This document shows positions 23,616-31,563 of a stretch of 64,000 bases of DNA, in pieces. The position numbers and the translations under genes are program-made. The number at the start of each line of letters is the position of its first letter. Position 1 is the first letter of the stretch. The stretch is from Wagnerdoeblera sp046292685. GTDB taxonomy: Bacteria; Pseudomonadota; Alphaproteobacteria; Rhodobacterales; Rhodobacteraceae. The stretch covers positions 1 through 64,000 of the forward strand of contig NZ_JBKBQM010000008.1 in assembly GCF_046292685.1 (NCBI RefSeq). Direction: 5' to 3'. The notes below the pieces were generated by a model. It did not search any database. It was not told the origin of the DNA and was given only the letters and a program-made list of their open reading frames with translations.

Positions 23616-23702
23616 GGGGCTGCTCCGCTGCTGGATCAGACCCTAGGCGGCGGCGCGGAAAACGCAAGGGCGGGCGCCGGTGCCGGGGGCTTGCGGCGGG
23701 GG

Positions 23703-24068
23703 ATGCCGCGTGAAAGGGTCGCGCGCGGCGCAAGTGCGGGCAGCGGCCGGCAGGCGCGCACCAAGGCAGGAGCAGGCAGGCTGACACGGGCGCAGGCGGG
23801 GTTGCTGCTGATGCTGGGCGACGGGGAGGGCAAACTGACGGGCGATCTGCTGGCCCCGGACTGTATGCTGCTTTGTTCCGCCATCGTGCTGATCGCGCGG
23901 GGAAAGCCCGGGTTCGACATGCTGAGGGTGCTGTGCGTGACCATGCCTCTGGCTGGGCTGGCAGCCTGGCCGATGGCGGATTTCGCAGGGTTCACGCCGC
24001 GCCAGTGGGGGTGGCTGGCGCATCTGGGCTGGACGCTGACCCGGCCTGCGGCCCGCGCCGCGGCGTGA
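23703..24068 (+). CDS. Possible small hypothetical protein
   Basis: An open frame of 121 aa ending just before argB. The N-terminal third is basic and low-complexity. The rest has two moderately hydrophobic stretches (CMLLCSAIVLIA and MLRVLCVTMPLAGLAAW) and WGWLAHLGW. GC at third codon positions is high, as in real genes here. I recognise no family and there is no convincing ribosome-binding site. An internal ATG may be the true start. Confidence 0.3.
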   Translation: MPRERVARGASAGSGRQARTKAGAGRLTRAQAGLLLMLGDGEGKLTGDLLAPDCMLLCSAIVLIARGKPGFDMLRVLCVTMPLAGLAAWPMADFAGFTPRQWGWLAHLGWTLTRPAARAAA

Positions 24069-24144
24069 CCTTGCCCTTGGCACCGGCGCCATCCCGCTTT
24101 ACCAAGGCGCCACGCCTGCCACCCGCCCCGCCCCGGAGGGCCCG

Positions 24145-25035
24145 ATGAAAAAGCTGATGCCCATGCGCAACCCTGCCGAAACCGCCCGCACCCTGTCCGA
24201 AGCCCTGCCCTATCTGCAACGCTATGCCGGGGCCGTCGTCGTCGTGAAGTTCGGCGGCAACGCCATGGGCGACGAGGCCGCGATGGCCGAATTCGCCCGC
24301 GACATCGTGCTGATGCGGCAGGTGGGGGTGAACCCGGTTGTGGTGCACGGCGGCGGGCCGATGATCAATGACCTGCTGAAACGCCTCGGCATCCAGTCCG
24401 AATTCGTGCGCGGCAAGCGCGTGACCGACAAGGCCACGGTCGAGGTGGTGGAGATGGTGCTGACCGGCCTGGTCAACAAGCGCATCGTGCAGGCCATCAT
24501 GGACGAAGGCGGCCGCGCCGTGGGCCTGTCGGGCAAGGACGACGACCTGATGGTGTGCGAGCCCGACGACCCGGAACTCGGGTTCGTCGGCAAGCCGGTG
24601 GAAATGAACGTGCAGGTGCTGCGCGACCTGTTCGATGCCGGGATCATCCCGGTTGTCGCGCCGGTGGCCACGGGGATGAACCCGAACGAAACCTTCAACG
24701 TCAACGGCGATACTGCCGCGGGCGCCATTGCCGGCGCGCTGAAGGCCGACCGCCTGCTGCTGCTGACCGATGTGGCCGGCGTCAAGAACCAGGCAGGCGA
24801 GATCGTGACCCAGATGACCCCCGACGAGGTGCGCGCCATGATCGCCGATGGCACCATTTCCGGCGGCATGATCCCCAAGACCGAAACCGCCCTGGCCGCG
24901 GTGGAACAGGGCGTGCGCGCGGTGGTCATCCTCGATGGCCGGGTGCCGAATGCCTGCCTGCTGGAGCTGTTCACCGACCAGGGCGCGGGCAGCATGATCC
25001 GCTCTACCGAGCCGCGCATCAAGCCGCGCCGGTGA
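24145..25035 (+). CDS. argB: Acetylglutamate kinase
   Basis: Second enzyme of arginine biosynthesis, phosphorylating N-acetylglutamate. The amino-acid-kinase fold motifs are clear: VVVKFGGNAMGD (about residues 32-43), VVHGGGPMINDLLKRLG, GVKNQAGEIV, and ISGGMIPKTETALAAVEQG near the C-terminus. The length of 296 aa is typical. ATG at 24145 follows GGAGG with good spacing. The next gene begins within its stop codon (GTGA). Confidence 0.97.
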   Translation: MKKLMPMRNPAETARTLSEALPYLQRYAGAVVVVKFGGNAMGDEAAMAEFARDIVLMRQVGVNPVVVHGGGPMINDLLKRLGIQSEFVRGKRVTDKATVEVVEMVLTGLVNKRIVQAIMDEGGRAVGLSGKDDDLMVCEPDDPELGFVGKPVEMNVQVLRDLFDAGIIPVVAPVATGMNPNETFNVNGDTAAGAIAGALKADRLLLLTDVAGVKNQAGEIVTQMTPDEVRAMIADGTISGGMIPKTETALAAVEQGVRAVVILDGRVPNACLLELFTDQGAGSMIRSTEPRIKPRR

Positions 25036-25679
25036 GCGGGCTGGCCGAGATCGCGGCCCGGCTGGCCGAACACCGGCTGGCGGTGATGGGCGGCTTTCAC
25101 CCTGCGCCCGAGGATGGTGCGCCGCCGGGCACGCAAACCCTGCTGCTGGTCGGCCCGGCCGAACCGGGGTTCTGGGCGCATCTGACCGTGCAAGCCGAAT
25201 GGCTGGACGGCGCCCCCGACCCGGTGGACCGCTGGTCGCGCCGCATTCTTGGGCGGCTGGCCTGCGACCTGGGCGCCAAGGCGGTGTTTCCCTTTGGCGG
25301 GCCGCCCTTTGCGCCGTTCCAGCGCTGGGCCAAGGCGACGGGCCGGGCCTGGGAAAGCCCGGTGCGGCTGCTGGTGCATGACGTGGCGGGGCTGATGGTC
25401 AGCTATCGCGGGGCGCTGGCGCTGAAGGCGCGGCTGGACCTGCCGGCAACCGGCCCGCGCCCCTGCGACAGTTGCGCCGCGCCCTGCCTGACCGCCTGCC
25501 CGGCGGGGGCGCTGACCGGGGCGGGCTACGACGTGCCGGCCTGCCACGCCCATCTGGACCGCGACGGCCAGGCCTGCCTTTCGGGCGGATGTCTGGTGCG
25601 GCGGGCCTGTCCCTTGTCGGCAAGCTATGGCAGGGTGGCAGAACAATCCGCCTATCACATGAGGCAGTTCCACCGATGA
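25032..25679 (+). CDS. Ferredoxin-like 4Fe-4S protein
   Basis: A 215-aa cytoplasmic protein. The N-terminal two thirds have no recognised motif (FPFGGPPFAPFQRWAKATGR is distinctive). The C-terminal part carries two cysteine clusters, CDSCAAPCLTACPAGAL and CLSGGCLVRRACPL, as in QueG-like and other two-cluster ferredoxin domains. The start is GTG at 25032, coupled to argB. Its redox partner is unknown. It is in one operon with argB and the SixA-type phosphatase. Confidence 0.75.
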   Translation: MSGLAEIAARLAEHRLAVMGGFHPAPEDGAPPGTQTLLLVGPAEPGFWAHLTVQAEWLDGAPDPVDRWSRRILGRLACDLGAKAVFPFGGPPFAPFQRWAKATGRAWESPVRLLVHDVAGLMVSYRGALALKARLDLPATGPRPCDSCAAPCLTACPAGALTGAGYDVPACHAHLDRDGQACLSGGCLVRRACPLSASYGRVAEQSAYHMRQFHR

Positions 25680-26185
25680 GCACCCTGCGCCTGATCCTGA
25701 CCCGGCACGCCAAGTCCAGCTGGGACGACCCCACCCAGCCCGATCACGACCGCCCGCTGAACGCGCGCGGCATCCGTGCCGCCGGGCTGATCGGGGGGTG
25801 GCTGGCCTCGCGCGGGGACGAGCCGGGCGAGGTGCTGTGCTCCGATGCCTTGCGCACCCGCCAGACCTGGGAGGGGATCGCCCCCCACCTGTCCGGCCGG
25901 CCCGAGGTGCGGTTGAAGCCGTCGCTGTATCATGCCGGGCCCGATGTGATGCTGGCAGTGCTGCGCGGCGCGACGGCGCCGGTGGTGATGATGCTGGGCC
26001 ACAATCCCGGCATCGCCGAATTCGCCGCCCGGCTGCTGGCGCAGCCCGCGGTGGCGCCCGAGTTCCTGCGTTACCCCACCGGGGCCACGGCCGTGATTAC
26101 CTTCGACCAGCCCGCGTGGGAAAAGGTCGGGTTCGGCACCGGCGCCTTGCTGGATTTTCTGGCCCCGCGCATGCTGGAGGCCTGA
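25676..26185 (+). CDS. SixA-type histidine phosphatase
   Basis: A 169-aa member of the histidine phosphatase superfamily. The phospho-acceptor motif TRHAKSSW is at the N-terminus, an arginine pair is in DALRTRQTWEG, and the second histidine is in LGHNPGIAEF. E. coli SixA removes phosphate from HPt domains; the bacterial relatives are of broader use. ATG overlaps the preceding stop. Catalytic residues are intact. Confidence 0.88.
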   Translation: MSTLRLILTRHAKSSWDDPTQPDHDRPLNARGIRAAGLIGGWLASRGDEPGEVLCSDALRTRQTWEGIAPHLSGRPEVRLKPSLYHAGPDVMLAVLRGATAPVVMMLGHNPGIAEFAARLLAQPAVAPEFLRYPTGATAVITFDQPAWEKVGFGTGALLDFLAPRMLEA

Positions 26186-26284
26186 GCACCCGCGCCGGCC
26201 GCGCCGGCAAATCCGCGGCTTCGGCGGAAAACCGCTGGACAGTCGCGCCTTGCGCCCACAAACAGGGGGCGGGGTATTTGCAAC

Positions 26285-28291
26285 ATGCGACAGGACTTGC
26301 GGCCAGGGGTGACGCGGGATTCCGGCCCGGCGGGGCGGCCGGCCGTGGGCCTGCGTCTGGCCTTGCTGGGCGGGTGCGAAATCGCCGGCCCCGACGGGCG
26401 GGCGGTGGTGCTGGCCTCGCGCAAGGCGCGGGCGGTGCTGGCGGTGCTGGCGCTGGCCGATGGCATGGTGCTGGGGCGCGACCGCATCTGCGGCCTGCTG
26501 TGGGCCGAGGCGGCCGAGGAACAGGCCCGCGCCTCGCTGCGCCAATGCGTCAAGCTGATCCGGCAGGCGCTGGGCCCCGCGCTGGAGGCGGTGTTTCGTG
26601 CCGACCGGCTGAGCCCGGCGCTGGACCGCCAGGCGGTGGCGCTGGATGTGGCCGAGGTTCTGGGCCGGGTGGCGGCGGGCGATGTGGCCGACCCCGCGCT
26701 GTTGCGCCCTGAGCTGCACGACAGCCTGCTGCAGGGGTTCGAGGGGCTGGACCCCGGGTTCGATGCCTGGCTGGCGGTGTGGCGCGAAAGCCTGCGCCGG
26801 CGGGTGCAATCGGTGCTGGAGGCCGCCATCGCCGCCGATCAGCCCCCCGCGCGGCAGGAACAGGCCGCGCAGGCGCTGATGGCGCTGGACCCGGTGCACG
26901 AACCGGCCTTGCGGATGCTGATGCGCCTGCGCGCCGCCCGCGGCGACCGGCCCGGCGCCTTGCGCCTGTTCGAGGCGTTCCGCGCCCGGCTGAAGGCCGA
27001 TTACGACGCCGACCCCGACCCCGAGACCCTGGCCGCCGTGGCCGCCTTGCGCGAGGATGCGCCCCCCCCGGCCGCGCCGCCGCCGGGGTCCGTGCCCGCG
27101 GCGCCGTCGCCCGATGCTGCGGCCACGGTCATTGCCGTGGTGGCCGAACGGTCGGGCGATGCGGCGGCCGACGCGGCCTGCCGGTCGTTCGCTCTGGCGC
27201 TGGGGGGGATGTTGGCGCGGTTCCGGCACTGGACGGTGGTTGCGGCCACCCCGGCCGAGGTGGCGGCGCTGCCGCCGGGGGGGCATGTGCTGCGGCTGGC
27301 GCCCTTGCCCGCGCCGCAGGGGCTGGCGCTGGCGGTGCAGCTGGCCGGGGCCGGGCCGGGGGGCGCCACGCTGTGGACCCGCACGGTCGACATGGCCACC
27401 GGCGCGGCGCTGGCCAGCCAGGAAACCGTGCTGCGCGGCATCTGCGGCGCGCTGGACGTGTATCTGTCGCAAGCGCGGCTGGCGCAGCTGCGCCTGCGCG
27501 CGCCGCATTCGCTGAACGCGCTGGAAAAGTGGATGCGCGGCCAGCAACTGATGGATCAGTGGGATCCGCAGGCCGATGCCCGCGCCGAAGCGTTGTTCCA
27601 GGAGGCGATCCACGCCTGGCCCGATCATCCGACGCTGCTGGCCAACCTGGCCGATCTCTACAACTCGCGCCACCTGATCTATCCGGGCGTGCGCCGCCGC
27701 CCCGATCTGGAACGCAAGGCGATGCAGCTGGCGCGCCGCGCGGTGGCGATCGACCCGCTGGACCCGCGCTGCCATGTCACGCTGGGCTGGTCGCTGGCGA
27801 TGGCGGGGCGGGTGGAACAGGCCGGGCACAGTTTCCTGCGCGGGCACGAGCTGAACCCGGCCGACCCGGCCATCGCCATGTCGGCGGCGCATGGCCTGGG
27901 CGTGCTGGGCCGGCTGGACGAGGCGTTCCGCCTGTGCGGCGCGGCCTTTGCCTGCCACCCGGCGCCGCCCTGGACCTTCTGGGGGTTCGAATCGAACCTG
28001 CGCTTCCTGGCCGGCGATTACCGCGGCGCGGTGGACAGCGCCGAACGGTCGGGCGAACTGGTGGCCAATATCCTGGGCTGGAAATGCGCGGCCCTGGGCA
28101 TGCTGGGCGACCCGCGCGCCGCCGCCGACGGGCGCGAGTTTCTGGACCGCATCCGCGATGCCTGGGTGCCGCCCGACCCGCCCGACGATGCCCTGGCGGT
28201 GCAGTGGTTCGTCGAAATCTTTCCCTTTGCCCGGCCGGCGCAGCGCGCGCATCTGTGCGAGGGGTTGCGGCGCGCGGGCCTGCCGGTGTGA
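26285..28291 (+). CDS. SARP-type regulator with BTAD and TPR domains
   Basis: A 668-aa regulator. Residues about 20-110 form an OmpR-like winged helix (LRLALLGGCEIAGPDGR ... LWAEAAEEQARASLRQ). A bacterial transcriptional activation domain follows to about residue 250 (ALMALDPVHEPALRMLMRLR, FEAFRARLKADYDADPDPET). After a proline-rich linker, the C-terminal half holds tetratricopeptide-like repeats (ALFQEAIHAWPDHPTLLANL; NPADPAIAMSAAHGLGVLGR). SARP/BTAD activators are best known from actinobacterial antibiotic clusters. Here the gene points towards the NHLP/peroxidase/YcaO genes, which makes it a candidate pathway activator. The start at 26285 directly precedes the conserved domain. Confidence 0.8.
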   Translation: MRQDLRPGVTRDSGPAGRPAVGLRLALLGGCEIAGPDGRAVVLASRKARAVLAVLALADGMVLGRDRICGLLWAEAAEEQARASLRQCVKLIRQALGPALEAVFRADRLSPALDRQAVALDVAEVLGRVAAGDVADPALLRPELHDSLLQGFEGLDPGFDAWLAVWRESLRRRVQSVLEAAIAADQPPARQEQAAQALMALDPVHEPALRMLMRLRAARGDRPGALRLFEAFRARLKADYDADPDPETLAAVAALREDAPPPAAPPPGSVPAAPSPDAAATVIAVVAERSGDAAADAACRSFALALGGMLARFRHWTVVAATPAEVAALPPGGHVLRLAPLPAPQGLALAVQLAGAGPGGATLWTRTVDMATGAALASQETVLRGICGALDVYLSQARLAQLRLRAPHSLNALEKWMRGQQLMDQWDPQADARAEALFQEAIHAWPDHPTLLANLADLYNSRHLIYPGVRRRPDLERKAMQLARRAVAIDPLDPRCHVTLGWSLAMAGRVEQAGHSFLRGHELNPADPAIAMSAAHGLGVLGRLDEAFRLCGAAFACHPAPPWTFWGFESNLRFLAGDYRGAVDSAERSGELVANILGWKCAALGMLGDPRAAADGREFLDRIRDAWVPPDPPDDALAVQWFVEIFPFARPAQRAHLCEGLRRAGLPV

Positions 28292-28416
28292 AGGCCCTGC
28301 GCCCCTGCGGGACCGCCCGGCATCCCGCAGGATACCGGGCGGCTGCCCCGAGGCGGGGAGGGGAGCTGCGCCCTTCCCGAGGCGGTGGCCGCAGGGCGCG
28401 CCTGCCCCTTGGCCCA

Positions 28417-28497
28417 ATGACTTGTGGTAAAAAGGTCTGCCTGAAAATCCTTGTGGCGGCCCCGGTGGCGGGCGGGGCCGCGGTCCGGGCTGCCTAG
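28417..28497 (+). CDS. Possible 26-aa peptide
   Basis: ATG at 28417 opens a short frame beginning MTCGKKVCLKILVAAPVAGG, with two early cysteines and a hydrophobic tail. It ends at TAG sharing the CTAG with the NHLP stop. No good ribosome-binding site is visible and the frame could be chance. It is listed because it lies beside a RiPP-like gene set. Confidence 0.15.
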   Translation: MTCGKKVCLKILVAAPVAGGAAVRAA

Positions 28498-28958
28498 CGG
28501 CAGTAGCTGAGCGTGTAGTCGCCCACCCGGAACTGGTAGAACTCCTCGCGGCTGGCGCTGCTGTTGCCCGATGCCCATTCGGCGTATTCCTGCGGCAGCG
28601 GGTAATCGGCGCCCGGCTGGCGGAAGCGGCACAAGGCGGCCTGCGCCATGTCGGCCGGCGGCACCATCGCAATGAACGTCCTGGGCGGGCGGGGGACAAA
28701 GCGGATGTCCCAGTCCGCGGGCACGTCGATGCCGAAATCGGCCAGCACCGCGCGCATCACGTCGTCGGGGATGCGCGCCGGGTCCAGCTCGCCCAGGGCC
28801 ATCTTGAGGATCAGCCGCCCGAACCCGGCGAAGCTGGCCGAGCCGGGCACCTGCCGCAGCAGCGTGGGGTCGGCGCTGGCGCAATCGAGCGCATAGTCGC
28901 GGGCAAGGATATCTTCGACCTCGGCCTTGGTCATCGGTGCGGGGGTGTCGGGGGTCAT
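28494..28958 (-). CDS. NHLP-type (nitrile hydratase leader-like) protein, putative RiPP precursor
   Basis: A 154-aa protein with no signal peptide. Residues about 9-95 resemble the nitrile hydratase alpha-related leader family: TKAEVEDILARDYA, then AVLADFGIDVPADWDIRF and a VPRPPRTFIAMVPP end. Known NHLP leaders also end with a Val-Pro-Pro-type stretch. After it come about 50 residues rich in Tyr and Ser/Thr with two Cys (ALC near the leader end, DYTLSYCR at the C-terminus), which could be a modified core. ATG at 28958 has GAGGAG 6 nt upstream. It is the last gene of a leftward set after the peroxidase. It could instead be a stand-alone NHase-fold protein; leader similarity is judged by eye. 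Confidence 0.6.
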   Translation of the reverse strand: MTPDTPAPMTKAEVEDILARDYALDCASADPTLLRQVPGSASFAGFGRLILKMALGELDPARIPDDVMRAVLADFGIDVPADWDIRFVPRPPRTFIAMVPPADMAQAALCRFRQPGADYPLPQEYAEWASGNSSASREEFYQFRVGDYTLSYCR

Positions 28959-29043
28959 GGCTGTCTCCTCTCGGTCGGGGCGGTGGCGCTTTTGTCGGGG
29001 TTCGCGCGCCCGGGCTGCGCCTGCCCGGGGTATGGCAGGGGCG

Positions 29044-30696
29044 TCAGGCCGGCGGCGGGCCGGCGGCAAAGGCGACCAGATCGGGCAGGGTGGCGGGCAG
29101 CGGCTGGCCGGGCGGGGCCAGTTCGCGCCACAGCGCATCGGCCGCGGCATCCAGCCCGGGTTCGCCGCCGAAGCCGGGGTCGGCCAGCGCCATCGCAAAG
29201 GTTTCGGCCAGCAGCGCCCCGCCAAGCGGGCCAAGGCGGGCGCCGTCGGCGAAATGCGCGGCTTCGGCCAGCACATACCAGAACAGCGGCGTGCGTTCGG
29301 ACAGCAAGGCGATGTCGGCTTCGGACGGGCACTGGCCGGCGGTGCAGGCGGCGGTGCGCCCGGCGCGCAAGGCGGCGGCAATGGCGGCCGGGCTCATCAC
29401 CGCGTCGGGGCCGATCCAGCCGGCGGCCTGCGCCTCGCGCGCGACCGCCTGTGCGGTGGGCAGGCGCGCCATCAGCCCCTTGGCCATCGTGCGGAACGCC
29501 AGCCCCAGGCGGAAGCCGGCCAGCCCCGGCAGCTCGGCCGGTGGGGCGATGCGGGTGCCGGGGTGGTTGCGCAGCGGTTCGGCCAGTGTCGGCCCCAGCC
29601 GGCGGGCATGGTTCATGCGCGGGTGCGGCGGCTGGCCGGGCAGGGCCAGGAACAGGCCCCAGTCGATGACCCAGCTGTCGTCCACCGGCAGGTCGCGGCT
29701 CGGGCGCATGCCGAAAAAGTCCATCAGCCGTTCCAGCCCGGCGGCGCCGGCAGGGCCGGTTTCTGCGTGCACCGCGTTGAAGTCGTAGCGGGGTTGCACC
29801 AGCGCATGACCGAAGCGCAACACCGCCAGCGCGGCTTCGAGGCTGACCGAAGGGTGCGGCCGGGTCTCGGGGGCAAAGGCACGCGCCAGCGTTTCGGGCG
29901 CCACCAGCCGGGGCAGGAAGTCGTGCCGCAGGATGCGCCGGTAGGAGGAGGTGAGAAGGCAGCGCGCCGCCTCGAACGGGCGGGCCAGCAGGCGGTGGTG
30001 GGCGTTGCCGGCGACGGCGCGGGCATGGGCCAGGTCGTGCAGGCGGTTGTGCGCCTTCATGAACAGCACGGCAAGCTGGCTGAGGATGAGGTTGTCGGCG
30101 TTGCGGGTGTCGGCCAGCAGCGGGTCCATCCGGGGATCGTCCGGTGCGTCGCCGGTGGCGGGGCCGAGGGGGATGCGCGGGATATCCTCTTGCCGGGTGG
30201 GGCGGCCGGCGGAGTCGCGCATCCAGCCCAGGCGAAAGCGCGCGCGGTGTTCGGTTTCCTCGGTCGGTTCGAAAAAGGCGGGGCTGCCGCCCGGCCCGCC
30301 ACCGTAAAGCGAGGCAAGATCCAGCGCCGGCGACTGGATATTGCCGAACAGCCGCCGCGGCAGGTTGCGGTCGCGGGTGGTGCGAAAGCCTGCGGAATTG
30401 ACCAGATCGTGCACCGCGAACTGCCCGAGGTAGGTATAGGCCGCCGGCAGCGGGCCGTCGGGCGCCACGCGCAGCGCGCCAAGGTGCATCTGGGTGGCCA
30501 GCCGCGCCAGCACCGGCAACCATTCGGTCGCGCCGGGGCCCGGGCCGGGCGCATCCAGCAGGTCGCGGGGGGTGTAGTCGAAGCGCGGCTCGTAGCGGGC
30601 AAAGCCGGGCTCGGGCTCCGCCTGGGCCGTTTCGGGCTGGCCGGCCAGGCGCAGCCAGTCCTGCAACATCAGATCGAACCCTTGGCCGTGGCGCAT
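29044..30696 (-). CDS. Animal-type heme peroxidase
   Basis: A 550-aa cytoplasmic-looking protein of the cyclooxygenase/myeloperoxidase superfamily. YTYLGQFAVHDL holds the distal-histidine motif; the usual DHD is VHD, so the heme-linking Asp is lost. IQSPALDLASLYGGGPG is strongly typical. LAVLFMKAHNRLHDL and SYRRILRHDFLPRLV match the central helices, and LRFGHALVQPRYDF holds the proximal histidine. No signal peptide is seen. It lies 85 bp before the NHLP gene in the same direction. Heme peroxidases make radicals that can cross-link tyrosines or halogenate. Acting on the Tyr-rich NHLP protein is my inference. Confidence 0.85.
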   Translation of the reverse strand: MRHGQGFDLMLQDWLRLAGQPETAQAEPEPGFARYEPRFDYTPRDLLDAPGPGPGATEWLPVLARLATQMHLGALRVAPDGPLPAAYTYLGQFAVHDLVNSAGFRTTRDRNLPRRLFGNIQSPALDLASLYGGGPGGSPAFFEPTEETEHRARFRLGWMRDSAGRPTRQEDIPRIPLGPATGDAPDDPRMDPLLADTRNADNLILSQLAVLFMKAHNRLHDLAHARAVAGNAHHRLLARPFEAARCLLTSSYRRILRHDFLPRLVAPETLARAFAPETRPHPSVSLEAALAVLRFGHALVQPRYDFNAVHAETGPAGAAGLERLMDFFGMRPSRDLPVDDSWVIDWGLFLALPGQPPHPRMNHARRLGPTLAEPLRNHPGTRIAPPAELPGLAGFRLGLAFRTMAKGLMARLPTAQAVAREAQAAGWIGPDAVMSPAAIAAALRAGRTAACTAGQCPSEADIALLSERTPLFWYVLAEAAHFADGARLGPLGGALLAETFAMALADPGFGGEPGLDAAADALWRELAPPGQPLPATLPDLVAFAAGPPPA

Positions 30697-30717
30697 GGCG
30701 GGTTTCCCTTGTTCGCT

Positions 30718-31401
30718 TCAGCCGGTTCGCAAGGCGGGTTCGGCCCGGTCCGGGCGGCCCAGCATCGCCAGCGGCGTGGCGCAGGCCACCAGCTCCGGCA
30801 GATCCTGCGTCGGCGGTTCGGTCGTCGCGCGGGCGAGGGCAGGCCAATCCAGCGCCGAAGGCGGTGTCGCCGGGTCGATCTCGGACCGGCAGATCACCAG
30901 CCCCAGCGCAGGGTAGCCGGCCCAGAGCTGCCGCACCAGCATCGCCAGCATCGCCACTTGCCAGGCCGAAGGTGCGGCGCCGGGCCGGGCGGCATCGGCC
31001 GCCAGCAGCACCGACAGGCAGGCGTGGTTCAGCCGCGGGCGGCCGCCGGCGATGGCCGGGTGGGTCAGGTGCCGCGGCAGATGGCGGGCGCTGCGGCCTT
31101 CGGGCGCGGCCGACCAGATGAAATGCGCGTGCTGCGGTTCGGGCCGGGCAGGGACGATCCAGTGCCAGCTGGCGCGCCCGGCCTGCATCAGCGCCATCGC
31201 GGTTTCGGTGCCCGAGCGTTGGGCCACATGCACCACCAGCGCCTCGACCCCGAACACCGCATCGCCGATCCGCCGCGCGCTGGCCCGGCGCCACAGGCTG
31301 CGGGCGCCCGGATAGGGCTCGACCGGGGCCGGGGGGGCGCGCAGGGGGCGCTGCGCGGGCGGCAACGGAAACTGGCGGGCCCACAGTCGGGTCATGAACA
31401 T
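30718..31401 (-). CDS. Amidase_2/PGRP-fold-like protein with degenerate zinc site
   Basis: A 227-aa protein, first of the leftward set. After a proline-rich N-terminus, the pattern fits N-acetylmuramoyl-L-alanine amidase domains: VEALVVHVAQ (first zinc His kept), ASWHWIVPA for the SAHY strand, LNHACLSVLL, AMLAMLVRQLW, then LGLVICRSEIDPA and SALDWPAL. In active amidases the last motif is GHSDIxP; here His is Arg, so the metal site is probably incomplete. It may bind a peptide rather than cut one. ATG at 31401 or 31395. It is divergent from YcaO across 162 bp. The family assignment is moderate. Confidence 0.5.
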   Translation of the reverse strand: MFMTRLWARQFPLPPAQRPLRAPPAPVEPYPGARSLWRRASARRIGDAVFGVEALVVHVAQRSGTETAMALMQAGRASWHWIVPARPEPQHAHFIWSAAPEGRSARHLPRHLTHPAIAGGRPRLNHACLSVLLAADAARPGAAPSAWQVAMLAMLVRQLWAGYPALGLVICRSEIDPATPPSALDWPALARATTEPPTQDLPELVACATPLAMLGRPDRAEPALRTG

Positions 31402-31563
31402 CCGGCACCTTTCGATTCGACGTGCCGGCGGCGGTGGTGGTGCCGCCGGCAGGATCCGATTCGCACAAGCACCGTGAATGCAGCGTGATTGCACCGGCCT
31501 TGCAGTGCTGGCAGGCTGCGGGAAACGGCCGGGCACACCGGCGCGGGCGGGAGGGGCGGCAGG

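Noticed and set aside
25655..28699. 1014-aa minus-strand ORF
   Set aside because: It is antisense to the SixA and BTAD genes; its translation is His/Arg/Gly/Pro low-complexity, typical of a GC-rich shadow frame.
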